Counted from the stretch's first letter, positions 37,801 to 47,786 are shown. The stretch is 64,000 bases of DNA from Devosia sp. 2618 (GCF_040546815.1 NZ_JBEPOO010000001.1:2790001-2854000), one strand, 5' to 3'. Translations and numbers: made by a program. The notes: generated from the letters alone by a model not told the origin.

Positions 37801-38560
37801 GCTTATTGCGTCCGTCGACCGGTTTGCGGGCCGCGTCACCAATCGACTAATCGAGCGTCTTCCCGGCCCGCAGATCAATATCCCAAACACTACGCCCATT
37901 GTGAGCTTCACCTTCGACGACGTACCCGACACCTCGTTGACTGCTGGCGCCGCTATTCTGGAGCGCTATGGCGCCTTGGGCACGTTCTACATCTCTGGCG
38001 GTCTAATCGATCGCCGCGAACCAGATCGAACGCTGATCAGCGCCGAGGGTTGTGTGGAACTGGTCCGCCGTGGCCACGAACTGGCTTGCCACACCTTCAG
38101 TCATCCAAATGTCCGCCATCTCAATTCGGTATCGCTAGCCCACGAGATCGCCACCAATCGCGCCTTTCTCAAAAGCGTCACCGGAGGTCGCGAGCCGACT
38201 AATTTTGCCTATCCATACACCGCTGGCTCCTTCCGGGCGCGTAGGTTGATGGCTGACACGTTCCGCACGGCGAGAGGCGGCCTCGAGGGCATCAATCGTG
38301 GCCTCACCGACCGGACCTATCTCGACAGCATGTCTATCCAGATGCCGGACGACCGCGTTTTGGGCCTGCGCCAAGTGGTGGATGATCTCGTGGTTAATCC
38401 AGGCTGGCTGATCCTCTACACCCATGACGTCTCCAACACGCCGACCGACTATGGCTGCACGCCCGACGCGTTCGAGGCCTTGGTGCGCCACACCCGCGAA
38501 GCCGGCTGCACCATTCTGACGGTCGATGCGGCGCTCGATCATTTCGAGGCGCAGGCATGA
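37793..38560 (+). CDS. NodB-like polysaccharide deacetylase
   Basis: A 255-aa protein with the NodB homology domain: SFTFDDVPDT supplies the catalytic and metal-binding Asp pair, HTFSHPNVRHL supplies the two metal-binding His, and FAYPYTAGSFRARRLM is motif 3. ATG 37793 overlaps the stop of the preceding gene by eight bases; a longer frame upstream is a shadow. No signal peptide is visible, so it probably removes acetyl groups from a lipid-linked sugar inside the cell, or is exported in another way. Its product could be the free amine that the acyltransferases of the minus-strand arm modify, which is speculative. Confidence 0.82.
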   Translation: MRELIASVDRFAGRVTNRLIERLPGPQINIPNTTPIVSFTFDDVPDTSLTAGAAILERYGALGTFYISGGLIDRREPDRTLISAEGCVELVRRGHELACHTFSHPNVRHLNSVSLAHEIATNRAFLKSVTGGREPTNFAYPYTAGSFRARRLMADTFRTARGGLEGINRGLTDRTYLDSMSIQMPDDRVLGLRQVVDDLVVNPGWLILYTHDVSNTPTDYGCTPDAFEALVRHTREAGCTILTVDAALDHFEAQA

Positions 38561-39801
38561 ACGCACTGGCGCCCAACCCACGCCTTTTGGCGATCAACAA
38601 CTACTTCTATCGCCGGGGCGGCGCTGAAGCGGTGTTCCTCGACCATATCGCCATGTTCGAACAGGCCGGCTGGACGGTGGCGCCCTTTGCCATGCAGAGC
38701 GATCAAAACCCGCCCAGCGACTGGTCGGAGTATTTCGTGTCCGAGATCGAGTTCGGCCATCAGCCGGGCCTCGCCACCAAGCTGCGCCATGCCGCCCAGA
38801 TCATCTATTCGCGTGAAGCCCAGCGCAATATCGGGGCCTTGGTCGAGCGGTTCCGCCCGCATCTGGCTCACGCGCACAATGTCTATCACCACCTGTCGCC
38901 GGCGATCTTTCAGACGCTGAAATCGCATGGCGTGCCGACCGTGATGACGGCGCACGACCTCAAGCTCGCCTGCCCCGCTTACAAGATGCTGTCGCATGGC
39001 TCGGTCTGCGAGAAGTGCAAATCGGGCAATATCGCCCAGGTGCTGCTCAATCGCTGTGCCAAGGATTCGGTGGCGCTGAGTGGCCTGCTGCTGCTCGAAA
39101 CCGCCGTGCATCGCAGCCTTGGGCTCTATCGCAACTATCTCGACCGCATCGTGGTCCCGAGCCGCTTTTACCGCGCCAAGCTGATCGAATGGGGCTGGCC
39201 GGAAGAACAGCTGGTCTATGTGCCCAATTTCGTCGACCCCAATTTCGTCGCCAGCGATCCGGTGGCCGAGGGCGATTATTACCTGTTCGCCGGTCGCCTC
39301 GCGCCCGAAAAGGGCATCGCGACGCTGATCGAGGCAGCAGCGCTCACCGGTCTGCGTCTGGTCGTTGCCGGCGGCGGCCCTGACGAGGCAATGCTCAAAA
39401 AGCTTGCCGCAGACCGACAGGCGCCCGTCGAGTTCGTCGGCTACGTTTCGGGTCCGCAATTGCACGGCCTGATCGGTGGCGCCAAGGCGCTGGTGTTGCC
39501 GTCCGAGTGGTATGAAAACGCCCCGGTCAGCATCCTCGAAGCCTATGGCCTTGGCCGTCCGGTGATCGGAACCGACATTGGCGGCATCCCCGAATTGATC
39601 CGCGCCGAGGAAACCGGCCTGATCGCCCGCCCATCCGATGCGCAGCATCTCGCCGAAACCCTGTCGCGCATGGAAAGCGTTGGCGCCGGTCGCCGTGCGG
39701 CCATGGGCGCGGCCGGTCGCGACTGGGTCAGCGTTGATTTTTCCGCCGCGGCCTACCGCGAGCGCATGACCAGCCTTTATGGACAATTGGTGCCAGCATG
39801 A
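38557..39801 (+). CDS. Glycosyltransferase, GT4-like
   Basis: A 414-aa GT-B glycosyltransferase. The N-terminal domain has the acceptor-side YFYRRGGAEAVFLDH opening and a cysteine-bearing loop (CPAYKMLSHGSVCEKCKSGNIAQVLLNRC) seen in a GT4 subgroup of polysaccharide loci. The C-terminal domain has FAGRLAPEKGIATLIEAA and PSEWYENAPVSILEAYGLGRPVIGTDIGGIPELI, the E-x7-E donor-binding pattern. It is overlapped by its neighbours on both sides by four bases. It adds one sugar to the lipid-linked repeat unit; sugar and linkage are unknown. Confidence 0.87.
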   Translation: MNALAPNPRLLAINNYFYRRGGAEAVFLDHIAMFEQAGWTVAPFAMQSDQNPPSDWSEYFVSEIEFGHQPGLATKLRHAAQIIYSREAQRNIGALVERFRPHLAHAHNVYHHLSPAIFQTLKSHGVPTVMTAHDLKLACPAYKMLSHGSVCEKCKSGNIAQVLLNRCAKDSVALSGLLLLETAVHRSLGLYRNYLDRIVVPSRFYRAKLIEWGWPEEQLVYVPNFVDPNFVASDPVAEGDYYLFAGRLAPEKGIATLIEAAALTGLRLVVAGGGPDEAMLKKLAADRQAPVEFVGYVSGPQLHGLIGGAKALVLPSEWYENAPVSILEAYGLGRPVIGTDIGGIPELIRAEETGLIARPSDAQHLAETLSRMESVGAGRRAAMGAAGRDWVSVDFSAAAYRERMTSLYGQLVPA

Positions 39802-40985
39802 CCGACCGGCGGCGTAAACGTTCCTCCATCATGATGCTGGGCTCGCGCGGCATCAATGGCCCGCAGGGCGGCGTTGAAACGCATATCGAGGCGCTGGCGC
39901 CGCTGCTGGTGGACCGTGGCTGGAACGTCAACGTCATGGCGCGCAGCCCTTATTCGACCGAGGGCAAGCGCGAGTGGAAGGGCGTACAGATCGAGCCGAT
40001 CTGGGCGCCGCAGCAGCAAAAGCTTGAAGCCGTCGTCCACACCGCACTGGGCGTAGCCCTTGCCTCGGTGCGCCGTCCGGACGTCGTCCATATCCACGCC
40101 ATCGGCCCGGCTTTGCTGACGCCTGCCGCCCGCACGGCGGGCCTGCGCACCGTCGTGACCCATCACGGCTATGACTATGATCGCGAAAAATGGGGCGGCC
40201 TCGCCAAGACCATGCTGCGCCTTGGCGAACGCATGGGCATGCAATGGTCCAACAAGGCCATCGCCGTGTCGGACAATATCGCCCAGTCGATGCAGATACG
40301 CTACGGGCGCCCAATGCTGTTCCTGCCCAATGGCGTGGTGATGCCGACCGGCCAACCCGACGCTGCCGTGCTGGAGCAGTTCGGGCTGGAGCCGCGCCGC
40401 TATGTGATCAACGTCTCGCGCATCGTGCCCGAGAAGAAACAGCTCGATCTGATCGCCGCTTACGCCAAGCTCGATAATCCCGATTTCAAGCTGGTGCTGG
40501 TGGGCGGCGCCGACCATCCCGACCCGTACGAAACTGCCGTCCGTCAGGCGGCTGCCGCCACGTCGGGCGTGGTGATGACCGGCTTCCAGCGCGGCGCGAC
40601 GCTGGCTGGCCTGTTCGGCAATGCGGGCCTGTTCATCCTGCCATCGAGCCACGAGGGCATGCCCATCGCGCTGCTCGAAGCGCTGAGCTATGGGCTACCG
40701 GTGCTGGCCAGCGACATCGAGGCCAATCTGGCGCTGGGCATGACAGCCGACCGCTATTTCCCGCTCGGCGATCACGCTGCCATCGCCGACAAGATCGTCT
40801 ATGGCATGGCCAATCAGCCGACCGAAGCCGAACGCGAGATCCAGATCGAAATGGTGCGCAACCGTTTCGGCTGGGACCATGTCGCCGATTCCATGAGCAC
40901 GCTATACGCGGACCTATTGCGGGCCGATCCGCTTACCCCCGAAAGCCGGGTGCGCGGGGCTCAGTCGCGTTCAATAACGAAATAG
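39798..40985 (+). CDS. Glycosyltransferase, GT4-like
   Basis: A 395-aa GT-B glycosyltransferase. The N-terminal domain begins MMLGSRGINGPQGGVETHIEALAPLL. The C-terminal domain has YVINVSRIVPEKKQLDLIAAYAKL and LPSSHEGMPIALLEALSYGLPVLASDIEANLAL, with the E-x7-E donor motif. Last gene of the plus-strand operon that starts with the GumC-like gene. Its 3' end overlaps the convergent glycoside hydrolase-like gene by 25 bases. It adds one sugar to the repeat unit; specificity unknown. Confidence 0.87.
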   Translation: MTDRRRKRSSIMMLGSRGINGPQGGVETHIEALAPLLVDRGWNVNVMARSPYSTEGKREWKGVQIEPIWAPQQQKLEAVVHTALGVALASVRRPDVVHIHAIGPALLTPAARTAGLRTVVTHHGYDYDREKWGGLAKTMLRLGERMGMQWSNKAIAVSDNIAQSMQIRYGRPMLFLPNGVVMPTGQPDAAVLEQFGLEPRRYVINVSRIVPEKKQLDLIAAYAKLDNPDFKLVLVGGADHPDPYETAVRQAAAATSGVVMTGFQRGATLAGLFGNAGLFILPSSHEGMPIALLEALSYGLPVLASDIEANLALGMTADRYFPLGDHAAIADKIVYGMANQPTEAEREIQIEMVRNRFGWDHVADSMSTLYADLLRADPLTPESRVRGAQSRSITK

Positions 40986-43099
40986 GTCGTCGGGCCGTTC
41001 GGCGTCACATTGCTCAGTGACAGGTCCACCGGGCCTGTGCCGCTGGCGACGACGGTCCCAACCACGCCATCGAGACCCACCGGCGCTATCGTCCAGCGCC
41101 CCTCCCCGGCCAGCGTGAAGTTCACGGTGCCCGGCTCGATCAGCACCGGCAGTTGACCAAAATCGACGATCTCCTTTGCCTCGGCATCGGCAAAGCGCAT
41201 CCCCGAATTGCGGGCATCCGTTGCAAAAATCACCAGCACGCGCTTGCTGTCGGCCAGGTCCGCATCATCGAGGGCTGACAGCGCAAACAATCCCGGAGTG
41301 CTACTGGACCGAAGGGTGGCAGACCCCAACGTCAGCGCGCCATCCAGCGTGTCGAATGCTGCCGCGACGGTCTTGGCCGTCACCACTTGCATCAGCCGCT
41401 TGTCGGGGAATACGCCAATCTCGCCGGTGTCGGTGTTGAACGCGCCCTGCGCCACTTCGTTGGCCGTCGCCCGGTCCACCGCTCCGCCACGCACCAACTG
41501 CTCCAGCACGTCGCCAAAGCTGGTGCTGCTCCTATCAGCCGGAACGCCGCCGACCGAACCCGGAGCGAGGCCAATCGCTCCCAATGCCATCAGGCCCGTC
41601 GGCCCTTCTGGCTCCTGCGTCGCCACATAGTCGTTGAGACCCTTGTCGCCATCGATGCGGAATGGAATGGTCAAGCCAGATTTTGCGACGTCGCCGCGTC
41701 GGAACAGCAGCGCCGCCAGCGTCTCGCCCGCCCGCCCCACCGGATCGAGGGCGATGGCATAGGGCAGCATGCTCTTTTTGTGCGGAAAGTCCTCGCCATA
41801 GCGCAGGGCGATCGGGCCGTGAGCGTGGCGACAAATGCCGTCCCAGCCCTGAAACGCCGCATAGGCCGGGAAGGCCAGTCCGGCCTCGTAGCGATACTTG
41901 TTCCAGAACAGGTGATCGTATTCGGTAATGAGGAACGGCTTGTCGAGCCAGCGTGTGGCGGCTGCAACGCGGATATAGCTCAGCCCGTCGCCGATGGAGC
42001 TTTTCTGCTCGATGCGCGCCCCGGCATTGTAGCCGCTGACCCAGTCGAAATAGACGTTCATCGTCACCGTATCGAGATCGCGGCGGCTGATGCTGCCCTG
42101 CAGGGTGGGCCAGTTGTTGTAATTGCTGATCGCGCCCTGATAGCCCATGCTGCGCAGGATGGCGGTCATATTGGCGGTGCCGATGGTCTCGGTTTCGATC
42201 TCAAAAAGCTGCAGATCGCGATTGCCCGCCCAGGCATCGTAGCGATAGGTCGGCAGGGTGATCGTCCCAGCCTCAAGGCTTTGACCGGGTGGCAGACCAC
42301 CCCACGCCTCGGCCAGAGCCGCCGTATTGGCATAGCGCCGGGCCAGCCATTCGTTGAACCGTTTGAGCAGCAGCGGCGAATAGGTGCCGTCGCCGTGGTT
42401 CTCTCCAATGATGGAGTCGAACTCGAGCGAACCCTCGTTGACCAGAACGATCAGCGCCAGTGCCGGATCGCGGATCGGCGCGATGCCGGTATAGGGATTG
42501 TCCGCTCCCAAGATCATCTGCTGCAGCCGCGTCCAGTGCACGATGCCGTCGGGCTCCAGAAGGATTGATTGCTTGAGCGGCCCGACGCTGTCCCAGCGAT
42601 CATCAAAGCCGCCGTCACCACCGCGCGCCGAGGTTACGCCATCCATGATCCACGAAATGCCCTCGCGCTTGAGCGCCGCCATCAGATAGTGAACCCGGTC
42701 CAGAATCTCCGGATTGAAATCGAAATCGGTATCGCGATCCGCCATCAGCGCCGCTTCGACGAAGTGGAAGCGCGCAATATTGTAGCCGTGCATGGCCAGT
42801 TGCCGCGCATACCGATCCGCATCGGCATGGTCCGGAAAACCGCCCGATGCCGGGCTCCAACCCAGTGAGGCGCACATCAGGGGCTCGGGCTGGTCGGGCG
42901 TATCGCTCATCGCGAAACGGCCCTCGGAGATCACCAGATGCCGGCTATCGTTGATCACGCCATTGGGCAGAATGGTCGAAAAATCCAGCGGACTGCCGGG
43001 GGCGACTTCGAGGTTTATTTCGCGGACCGGCGCCCAATCCTGCGCCCATGCACCAGCCGTGCCGAGGAGGACCAGCGCGAGCGCAAGCACACTACGCAT
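40961..43099 (-). CDS. Secreted clan-A glycoside hydrolase-like protein
   Basis: A 712-aa protein with signal peptide MRSVLALALVLLGTAGAWAQ. Residues 90-430 look like a TIM barrel of the GH-A type: HGYNIARFHF, the putative acid/base Glu222 in VLVNEGSLEFD and the putative nucleophile Glu393 in FLITEYDHLFWN. The last 250 residues are beta-rich (sandwich domains). The exact GH family is not recognised. It is the last gene of the minus-strand Wzx-GT2 unit (8-base overlap with the GT2 gene), so a periplasmic role in trimming or degrading the polymer made here is likely. Its end overlaps the convergent GT4 gene. Confidence 0.65.
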   Translation of the reverse strand: MRSVLALALVLLGTAGAWAQDWAPVREINLEVAPGSPLDFSTILPNGVINDSRHLVISEGRFAMSDTPDQPEPLMCASLGWSPASGGFPDHADADRYARQLAMHGYNIARFHFVEAALMADRDTDFDFNPEILDRVHYLMAALKREGISWIMDGVTSARGGDGGFDDRWDSVGPLKQSILLEPDGIVHWTRLQQMILGADNPYTGIAPIRDPALALIVLVNEGSLEFDSIIGENHGDGTYSPLLLKRFNEWLARRYANTAALAEAWGGLPPGQSLEAGTITLPTYRYDAWAGNRDLQLFEIETETIGTANMTAILRSMGYQGAISNYNNWPTLQGSISRRDLDTVTMNVYFDWVSGYNAGARIEQKSSIGDGLSYIRVAAATRWLDKPFLITEYDHLFWNKYRYEAGLAFPAYAAFQGWDGICRHAHGPIALRYGEDFPHKKSMLPYAIALDPVGRAGETLAALLFRRGDVAKSGLTIPFRIDGDKGLNDYVATQEPEGPTGLMALGAIGLAPGSVGGVPADRSSTSFGDVLEQLVRGGAVDRATANEVAQGAFNTDTGEIGVFPDKRLMQVVTAKTVAAAFDTLDGALTLGSATLRSSSTPGLFALSALDDADLADSKRVLVIFATDARNSGMRFADAEAKEIVDFGQLPVLIEPGTVNFTLAGEGRWTIAPVGLDGVVGTVVASGTGPVDLSLSNVTPNGPTTYFVIERD

Positions 43100-44090
43100 C
43101 GGCTTTGTGCAGCACCTTGCTGTCGATCCAGGCCGCCGGATCGCGGCGCGACTTGAAGTAGCCGAGTGGCAAAGCCGCCGCCATAAAGACCCATGCCGTC
43201 ACCGAATAAAGCCCGATACTGAGGCTGCGATGCTTGAGGCTCATCACCCCGATCACGCCAGCAACCGCCGCGATGCAGATGCCCAGCGCCAAGAGCTTAT
43301 TGGGCACAAAGATCAGCACCAGCAGCAGGATCAGCAGCCCGACATAGACCGCCGACCATAGCCGCAATTCGCGAATGTCGCGCAGCAGCGGCCCCAGATG
43401 CGCCTTGCCCATCGCGGCGCGGATCACCTCGCCGGTGCCGCGCAGATATTTCGAACGCCAGCGCCGCAGCAGCAGCGCATAGGCGTTCATCTGATAGCCG
43501 AAATGCTGCACGAAGGGCGTATCGAGCCGATAGAGCCCCCACCCGGCCTGCCGCAGCCGCACGCCGAGATCGAACTCTTCGTAGCCGTGCAGATTGCGGT
43601 CCGACAGATACCCGACATCGGCGATGGCTTGGCGTCGATAGAGCCCGCCACCATTGAGCCGATCAACCGGGCCGGCATTGTATTCGGCGCCACCGCGCGA
43701 CATGCGGCGGGCAAATTCGAGGTTTTCGAGGTTCATCTCGACCACCCGCCCGCCAACGCCGCCGACCTTGGGATTGGCATCGAGATAGGCCACGGCCTTT
43801 GCCAGAAACGCCGGATCGAGCAGCATGTCGCCGTCCATCAGACAGAGATAATCGCCCTTGCTGTATTGATAGCCCAGTTGCGGCCCCAGCCCGCAGCTGG
43901 GTTGCTGGTCGGCCGCGATCTGTACCAGTGTCACGGGATAACGCTGCGCGATCTCGACCGTGCCATCGGTCGAACCGCTATCGGCCACGATCACTTCGCC
44001 ATCAGCGCCCACGGCGGCCAGCGCGCTTTCCAGCGTTGCGGCAAGCCGCTCGGCTTCGTTCAGCGTCTTGATGATGATTGATACGCTCAT
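43092..44090 (-). CDS. Glycosyltransferase family 2
   Basis: A 332-aa GT-A enzyme. It begins MSVSIIIKTLNEAERLAATLESAL, then VIVADSGSTDGTVEIAQ and the metal-binding CLMDGDMLLD (DxD). The acceptor part includes LNGGGLYRRQAIADVGYL and GYEEFDLGVRLRQAGW, with the ED-like catalytic element. The C-terminal 100 residues contain two or three membrane helices, so it works at the inner membrane. The start overlaps the Wzx gene (ATGA) and the end overlaps the glycoside hydrolase-like gene. It adds a sugar to the repeat unit. Confidence 0.88.
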   Translation of the reverse strand: MSVSIIIKTLNEAERLAATLESALAAVGADGEVIVADSGSTDGTVEIAQRYPVTLVQIAADQQPSCGLGPQLGYQYSKGDYLCLMDGDMLLDPAFLAKAVAYLDANPKVGGVGGRVVEMNLENLEFARRMSRGGAEYNAGPVDRLNGGGLYRRQAIADVGYLSDRNLHGYEEFDLGVRLRQAGWGLYRLDTPFVQHFGYQMNAYALLLRRWRSKYLRGTGEVIRAAMGKAHLGPLLRDIRELRLWSAVYVGLLILLLVLIFVPNKLLALGICIAAVAGVIGVMSLKHRSLSIGLYSVTAWVFMAAALPLGYFKSRRDPAAWIDSKVLHKADA

Positions 44091-45394
44091 GGCTGCGTCA
44101 CCGGCTCACGATCCAAAACTACGGGGGCGCTGTTGCGCTGATCTTTCTTGGCCAGTTGCAACAGCATGATCCAGGCAGCGGCCGCTGTGCCCGCTTCGAT
44201 CATGTAATTGGCGGCAAACGTGCCGTTGACGCCGAACTGCCAGGTGCACAGCGCCACCAGCATACCGCCCAGAATGGATGCGCTGTTGAGCACAATGGCG
44301 CGCTGCAGCTGGTGCCCACTCGACCCTAGCGCCTCAAGCGCCGTCGAACACACAGCGATGAAGACGATGGCAAAGGCCATGATGCGCACAAAGCCGGGCA
44401 GCGACACATATTCGTGGCCGAAGAGGATTGGCAGCAGCGGCGACGTCACCACCAGCACTATGGCGGTAAAGACACTGATACCCAGGCTCGCCATCACCAC
44501 CTTGCGGAAGCGGGTCATGCCGTGGCGCAGGCCATTTGCCGTGGCGGCGGCAGAGCCGGGATAGAGCAGCCGATTGAGCGCTTCGACCGACAGATAGCCG
44601 CTATCGATCATCCGCCGCGCAACGCCATAGCTGGCGACGATTTCGGGGCTGGTGAATGCCGTCAGCAGCAGCAGGTCCATGTTCTGGCGCAGGGCGCGCA
44701 GCACGAAGGGCGTGCAAAACAGCATGCCGTTGCGCAGCTCGTCGCGGACGATGCCGAATTTGGGCATGCCCAGCCCGCGCACCGAGCGCACGGTGATGAT
44801 CGCGATAATCACATGGGCGACGAAATTCCACACCGCCCATTCAGCGAGATTGTCGACGCCGAACACGAGACAACCGAGGACCGCCGCCGCCAGTCGCCCG
44901 ACGGCATAAAGCACCACATTGCGGTTGGCCGCGGCAAACATCGAGTGGGCGATAAACACCTGTTCGACGAACAGGATCGCTCGCGTCAAAATGATGTTCG
45001 CGATCAGGAACAGCCCCAGCGCGCCAAGGTTGAGCAGCGGATCGGCCGATAGCGTAAAGAACAGCGGCAGCACGAACAGGCCGGCGACCACCAGAATGGC
45101 GCCGGTCGCGGCGCTCATGATGATATTGTGCCCGAGCATGACCGGGAACACCGACCAGTCGCGCGCCACGCGCCGTACCAGCGCTTCCTGCGCGCCCAGC
45201 CCGCAGAGCTGCACGGCAACGGCGGTGATCGCCGTCAGGCCGACAAAATAGCTGAATTCCAGCACGCCCAGCGACCGCGCCAGAATGGCAAAGGTCAGCA
45301 ATTGTGCCGCGCTCGACGTGATGAGGCTGCCGCCCGACGCAAGGTAGGACAGGCCCATCGGTATAATGGATTTAAAGCTTCGCGCTGAAGACAT
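44087..45394 (-). CDS. Wzx-type lipid-linked oligosaccharide flippase
   Basis: A membrane protein of about 435 aa with 12 or more helices spread along its length, typical of the polysaccharide exporter/MATE-like fold (for example GLSYLASGGSLITSSAAQLLTFAILARSLGVLEFSYFVGLTA at the start). It moves the undecaprenyl-linked repeat unit across the inner membrane for the Wzy-type polymerase. ATG 45394 is preferred to GTG 45433, which lacks a ribosome site. First gene of a three-gene minus-strand operon with the GT2 and the glycoside hydrolase-like gene. Confidence 0.85.
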   Translation of the reverse strand: MSSARSFKSIIPMGLSYLASGGSLITSSAAQLLTFAILARSLGVLEFSYFVGLTAITAVAVQLCGLGAQEALVRRVARDWSVFPVMLGHNIIMSAATGAILVVAGLFVLPLFFTLSADPLLNLGALGLFLIANIILTRAILFVEQVFIAHSMFAAANRNVVLYAVGRLAAAVLGCLVFGVDNLAEWAVWNFVAHVIIAIITVRSVRGLGMPKFGIVRDELRNGMLFCTPFVLRALRQNMDLLLLTAFTSPEIVASYGVARRMIDSGYLSVEALNRLLYPGSAAATANGLRHGMTRFRKVVMASLGISVFTAIVLVVTSPLLPILFGHEYVSLPGFVRIMAFAIVFIAVCSTALEALGSSGHQLQRAIVLNSASILGGMLVALCTWQFGVNGTFAANYMIEAGTAAAAWIMLLQLAKKDQRNSAPVVLDREPVTQP

Positions 45395-45494
45395 GCAGGG
45401 TGGCCTGGAGTCGGTCTGACTGACACCAAACACTATGCCACAATTGGCCCCGCCCCGGCCTCACGACTGCAAATTGCGTTAATAAGCCGTCGCG

Positions 45495-46148
45495 CTAGAG
45501 TAACTGCGTATAAGCAACGCGCGGCACATTTTGCTCGTTATTTGCAAAGCTCGGCACGCCGTAAGCACCGCTCCGCTTGAGCAACAATGCAACTTGCCGA
45601 TCCTGCCCGACGCCGAACTCAAACGCCAGCCAGCCGCCGGACTTGAGATAAAGCGGCGCGTCGGTGATCAGTCGCTGATGCAGCGCAATGCCGTACGCCC
45701 CGGCGTCAAAGGCTTCGCGCGGTTCGCTTTCCAGCAAATGGGCGCTGTCGCCCTCAAGTTTTGCCGTCGAAATATAGGGCGGATTGCAGACGATGAGGTC
45801 GGCCTTTTGCCCGTCCAAAGCCGTCGCAAGCCCCGCGAACATATCGCCCTGCCCGACCGTCACGCGATCGCCTAGCCCCAGCCGCTTGGTGTTTTCCCGC
45901 GCTTGCGTCGTGGTCTGGTCAGTGAGATCGCTCAGGAACACGCGCGTGTCGGTGCGTGCATCTGCAATGGCGAGGCCCAGATTGCCCGAACCACAACACA
46001 TGTCGATGACCAGCGGCGCGGATGTTTCAGCCAACAGGTCCAGCGCCGTCCGCCCCAGCAGTTCGGTCTCGGCGCGTGGCGCCAACACGCCCGGTCCGGC
46101 CGCAATAGTGATCGACATGAAGCGATGCAAATCGAGGACGTCAGTCAT
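45495..46148 (-). CDS. PrmC/HemK-like class I methyltransferase
   Basis: A 217-aa SAM-dependent methyltransferase. It has the PrmC-type PRAETELLGRTAL opening of the catalytic domain, the SAM-binding VIDMCCGSGNLGLAIA, and the catalytic NPPYIS (LIVCNPPYISTAKLEG), followed by EPREAFDAG. It lacks the N-terminal helical domain of PrmC, so it may be a stand-alone relative rather than the release-factor methyltransferase itself. It sits between Wzx and the sugar transferase, divergent from the latter; no functional link with the polymer is evident. Target (protein Gln/Asn or small molecule) unknown. Confidence 0.75.
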   Translation of the reverse strand: MTDVLDLHRFMSITIAAGPGVLAPRAETELLGRTALDLLAETSAPLVIDMCCGSGNLGLAIADARTDTRVFLSDLTDQTTTQARENTKRLGLGDRVTVGQGDMFAGLATALDGQKADLIVCNPPYISTAKLEGDSAHLLESEPREAFDAGAYGIALHQRLITDAPLYLKSGGWLAFEFGVGQDRQVALLLKRSGAYGVPSFANNEQNVPRVAYTQLL

Positions 46149-46325
46149 GGGCCAGCTCCGTTCGGACGACTATGCGCGCCCAAGTAATGACTATTTACCT
46201 GCTTCAGGCACAGCCAATTGCTAAGCCAGAGTTAATTTCCCTCCGCAAGATGAGCCCATTAACCGCGCTCATAGGGGATAGATGCAGTGGCCACTTTGTA
46301 ATGTTACTTCTGGAGCCTAGCGGCA

Positions 46326-47786
46326 ATGCGCCAACCATCCGGCAAAATGCACTTTCGGCGGACCAAACAGATGAGCGTACAATTGGGACAGTCTGAGGCG
46401 CGCCTTCGGCAGCGTTTCACGGTGCCAAGCCGCACCCATCTCAGCTATGCCATGAGCGGCACCGAAAGCCTGACCGTGCTGCTGCTCAGCGGTTTTCTGC
46501 TGCTCGTCATGCAACCGCTGCCGGCTCTGGTTCTGGCCGTGTCGGCAAGCCTGATCTATGGCTACACGTCGCTGCGCGCCGCCCGCAAATTCCTGATTTA
46601 CGCTGATCGCCGCCAGCCCTTCCTGCTCCACGCTGTGGTGTCCTGGCCGGTTGCGGCGCTGCTCGCCATCCTCCTCACCATGGCGATTTTCGGCCATGCA
46701 TTACCGCCTGCGTCTGCGCTTTGGGGCTGGCTGATCGGCGTCCCCATCGCGTTGCTTGGCGTGCGCTATGTGGTCTATGACAAGCTTTATTCCATGCTGC
46801 AGCTGGGCCAGTTGCAGATGGAGCGGATCGCCGTGATAGGCGAAGCCGATGCGGTCAAGCGTTTCAAATCCGAGGCCCGCATCTGGCAGCGTGGCGGGCA
46901 TATCGTTGCCAGCTTCGTGCTCGACGGTAATCTGGCGACCAATCCACCAGCCGCCGAAACCATGGCCGGATTTGCCCGCGAATGTATCGCCAACAATTGC
47001 GAACATATGCTGCTGGTCGGCGACCTGACCGATTTCAATGCCATCGACGCCATCGTGCGGCCGTGCCGATCCTATGCGATCAACGTCATGCTGTACCCGA
47101 CCTCGGCCGGCAGCGACCGCCCGATGGATATGGTCGATATCGTGCCGCTCGGGCCGATCAATTCGCTGCGCGTTCTCAGCACGCCACTGACCGAAACCGG
47201 GCGCGTCTTCAAGCGCCTGTTCGATATTGCGGGTGCCGGTATTGGCCTGCTCCTGCTGTCGCCGCTGCTTTTGGTCATTGCCGCCATCATCCGGCTGACC
47301 AGTTCGGGTCCGGCGCTCTATCGGCAGGAGCGGCGCGGCTTTAATGGCGAGACGTTCAAGATTTTGAAGTTCCGCTCGATGAGCGTGATGGAAGATGGCC
47401 GCGCCATGACCCAGGCGCAGGAAAACGATCCGCGCATCACGCCCATCGGCCACTTCATTCGCCGCACCAGCATTGATGAACTGCCACAGCTGATCAACGT
47501 GCTCAAAGGCGACATGAGCCTTGTGGGTCCGCGCCCGCATGCGATTTCGCACGACGCCGAGCTCAGCCATAAATTTGATCTTTACGCCCAGCGCCAGCGC
47601 ATCCGTCCCGGCATTACCGGCTGGGCGCAGGTCAATGGCTATCGCGGCGATACGTCGACCATCGAAAAGATCGAAGGTCGCACGCTGCACGATCTCTACT
47701 ATGTCGAGAACTGGTCGCTGCTGCTTGATTGCTGGATCATTCTGCTGACGCTGTTTTCAAAGCGCACGCGGCAGAACGCGCACTAG
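46326..47786 (+). CDS. Undecaprenyl-phosphate sugar phosphotransferase (initiating transferase)
   Basis: A 486-aa polyisoprenyl-phosphate hexose-1-phosphate transferase. The first 170 residues have four to five helices, then a CoA-binding-like soluble domain (about 180-290), one more helix, and the catalytic domain with YRQERRGFNGETFKILKFRSMSV, RRTSIDELPQLINVLKGDMSLVGPRP and RPGITGWAQVNGYRGDT, all diagnostic. It puts the first sugar on undecaprenyl phosphate and so starts each repeat unit. ATG 46362 or 46371 could be shorter starts. The stop overlaps the stop of the convergent export-lipoprotein gene. Confidence 0.9.
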   Translation: MRQPSGKMHFRRTKQMSVQLGQSEARLRQRFTVPSRTHLSYAMSGTESLTVLLLSGFLLLVMQPLPALVLAVSASLIYGYTSLRAARKFLIYADRRQPFLLHAVVSWPVAALLAILLTMAIFGHALPPASALWGWLIGVPIALLGVRYVVYDKLYSMLQLGQLQMERIAVIGEADAVKRFKSEARIWQRGGHIVASFVLDGNLATNPPAAETMAGFARECIANNCEHMLLVGDLTDFNAIDAIVRPCRSYAINVMLYPTSAGSDRPMDMVDIVPLGPINSLRVLSTPLTETGRVFKRLFDIAGAGIGLLLLSPLLLVIAAIIRLTSSGPALYRQERRGFNGETFKILKFRSMSVMEDGRAMTQAQENDPRITPIGHFIRRTSIDELPQLINVLKGDMSLVGPRPHAISHDAELSHKFDLYAQRQRIRPGITGWAQVNGYRGDTSTIEKIEGRTLHDLYYVENWSLLLDCWIILLTLFSKRTRQNAH

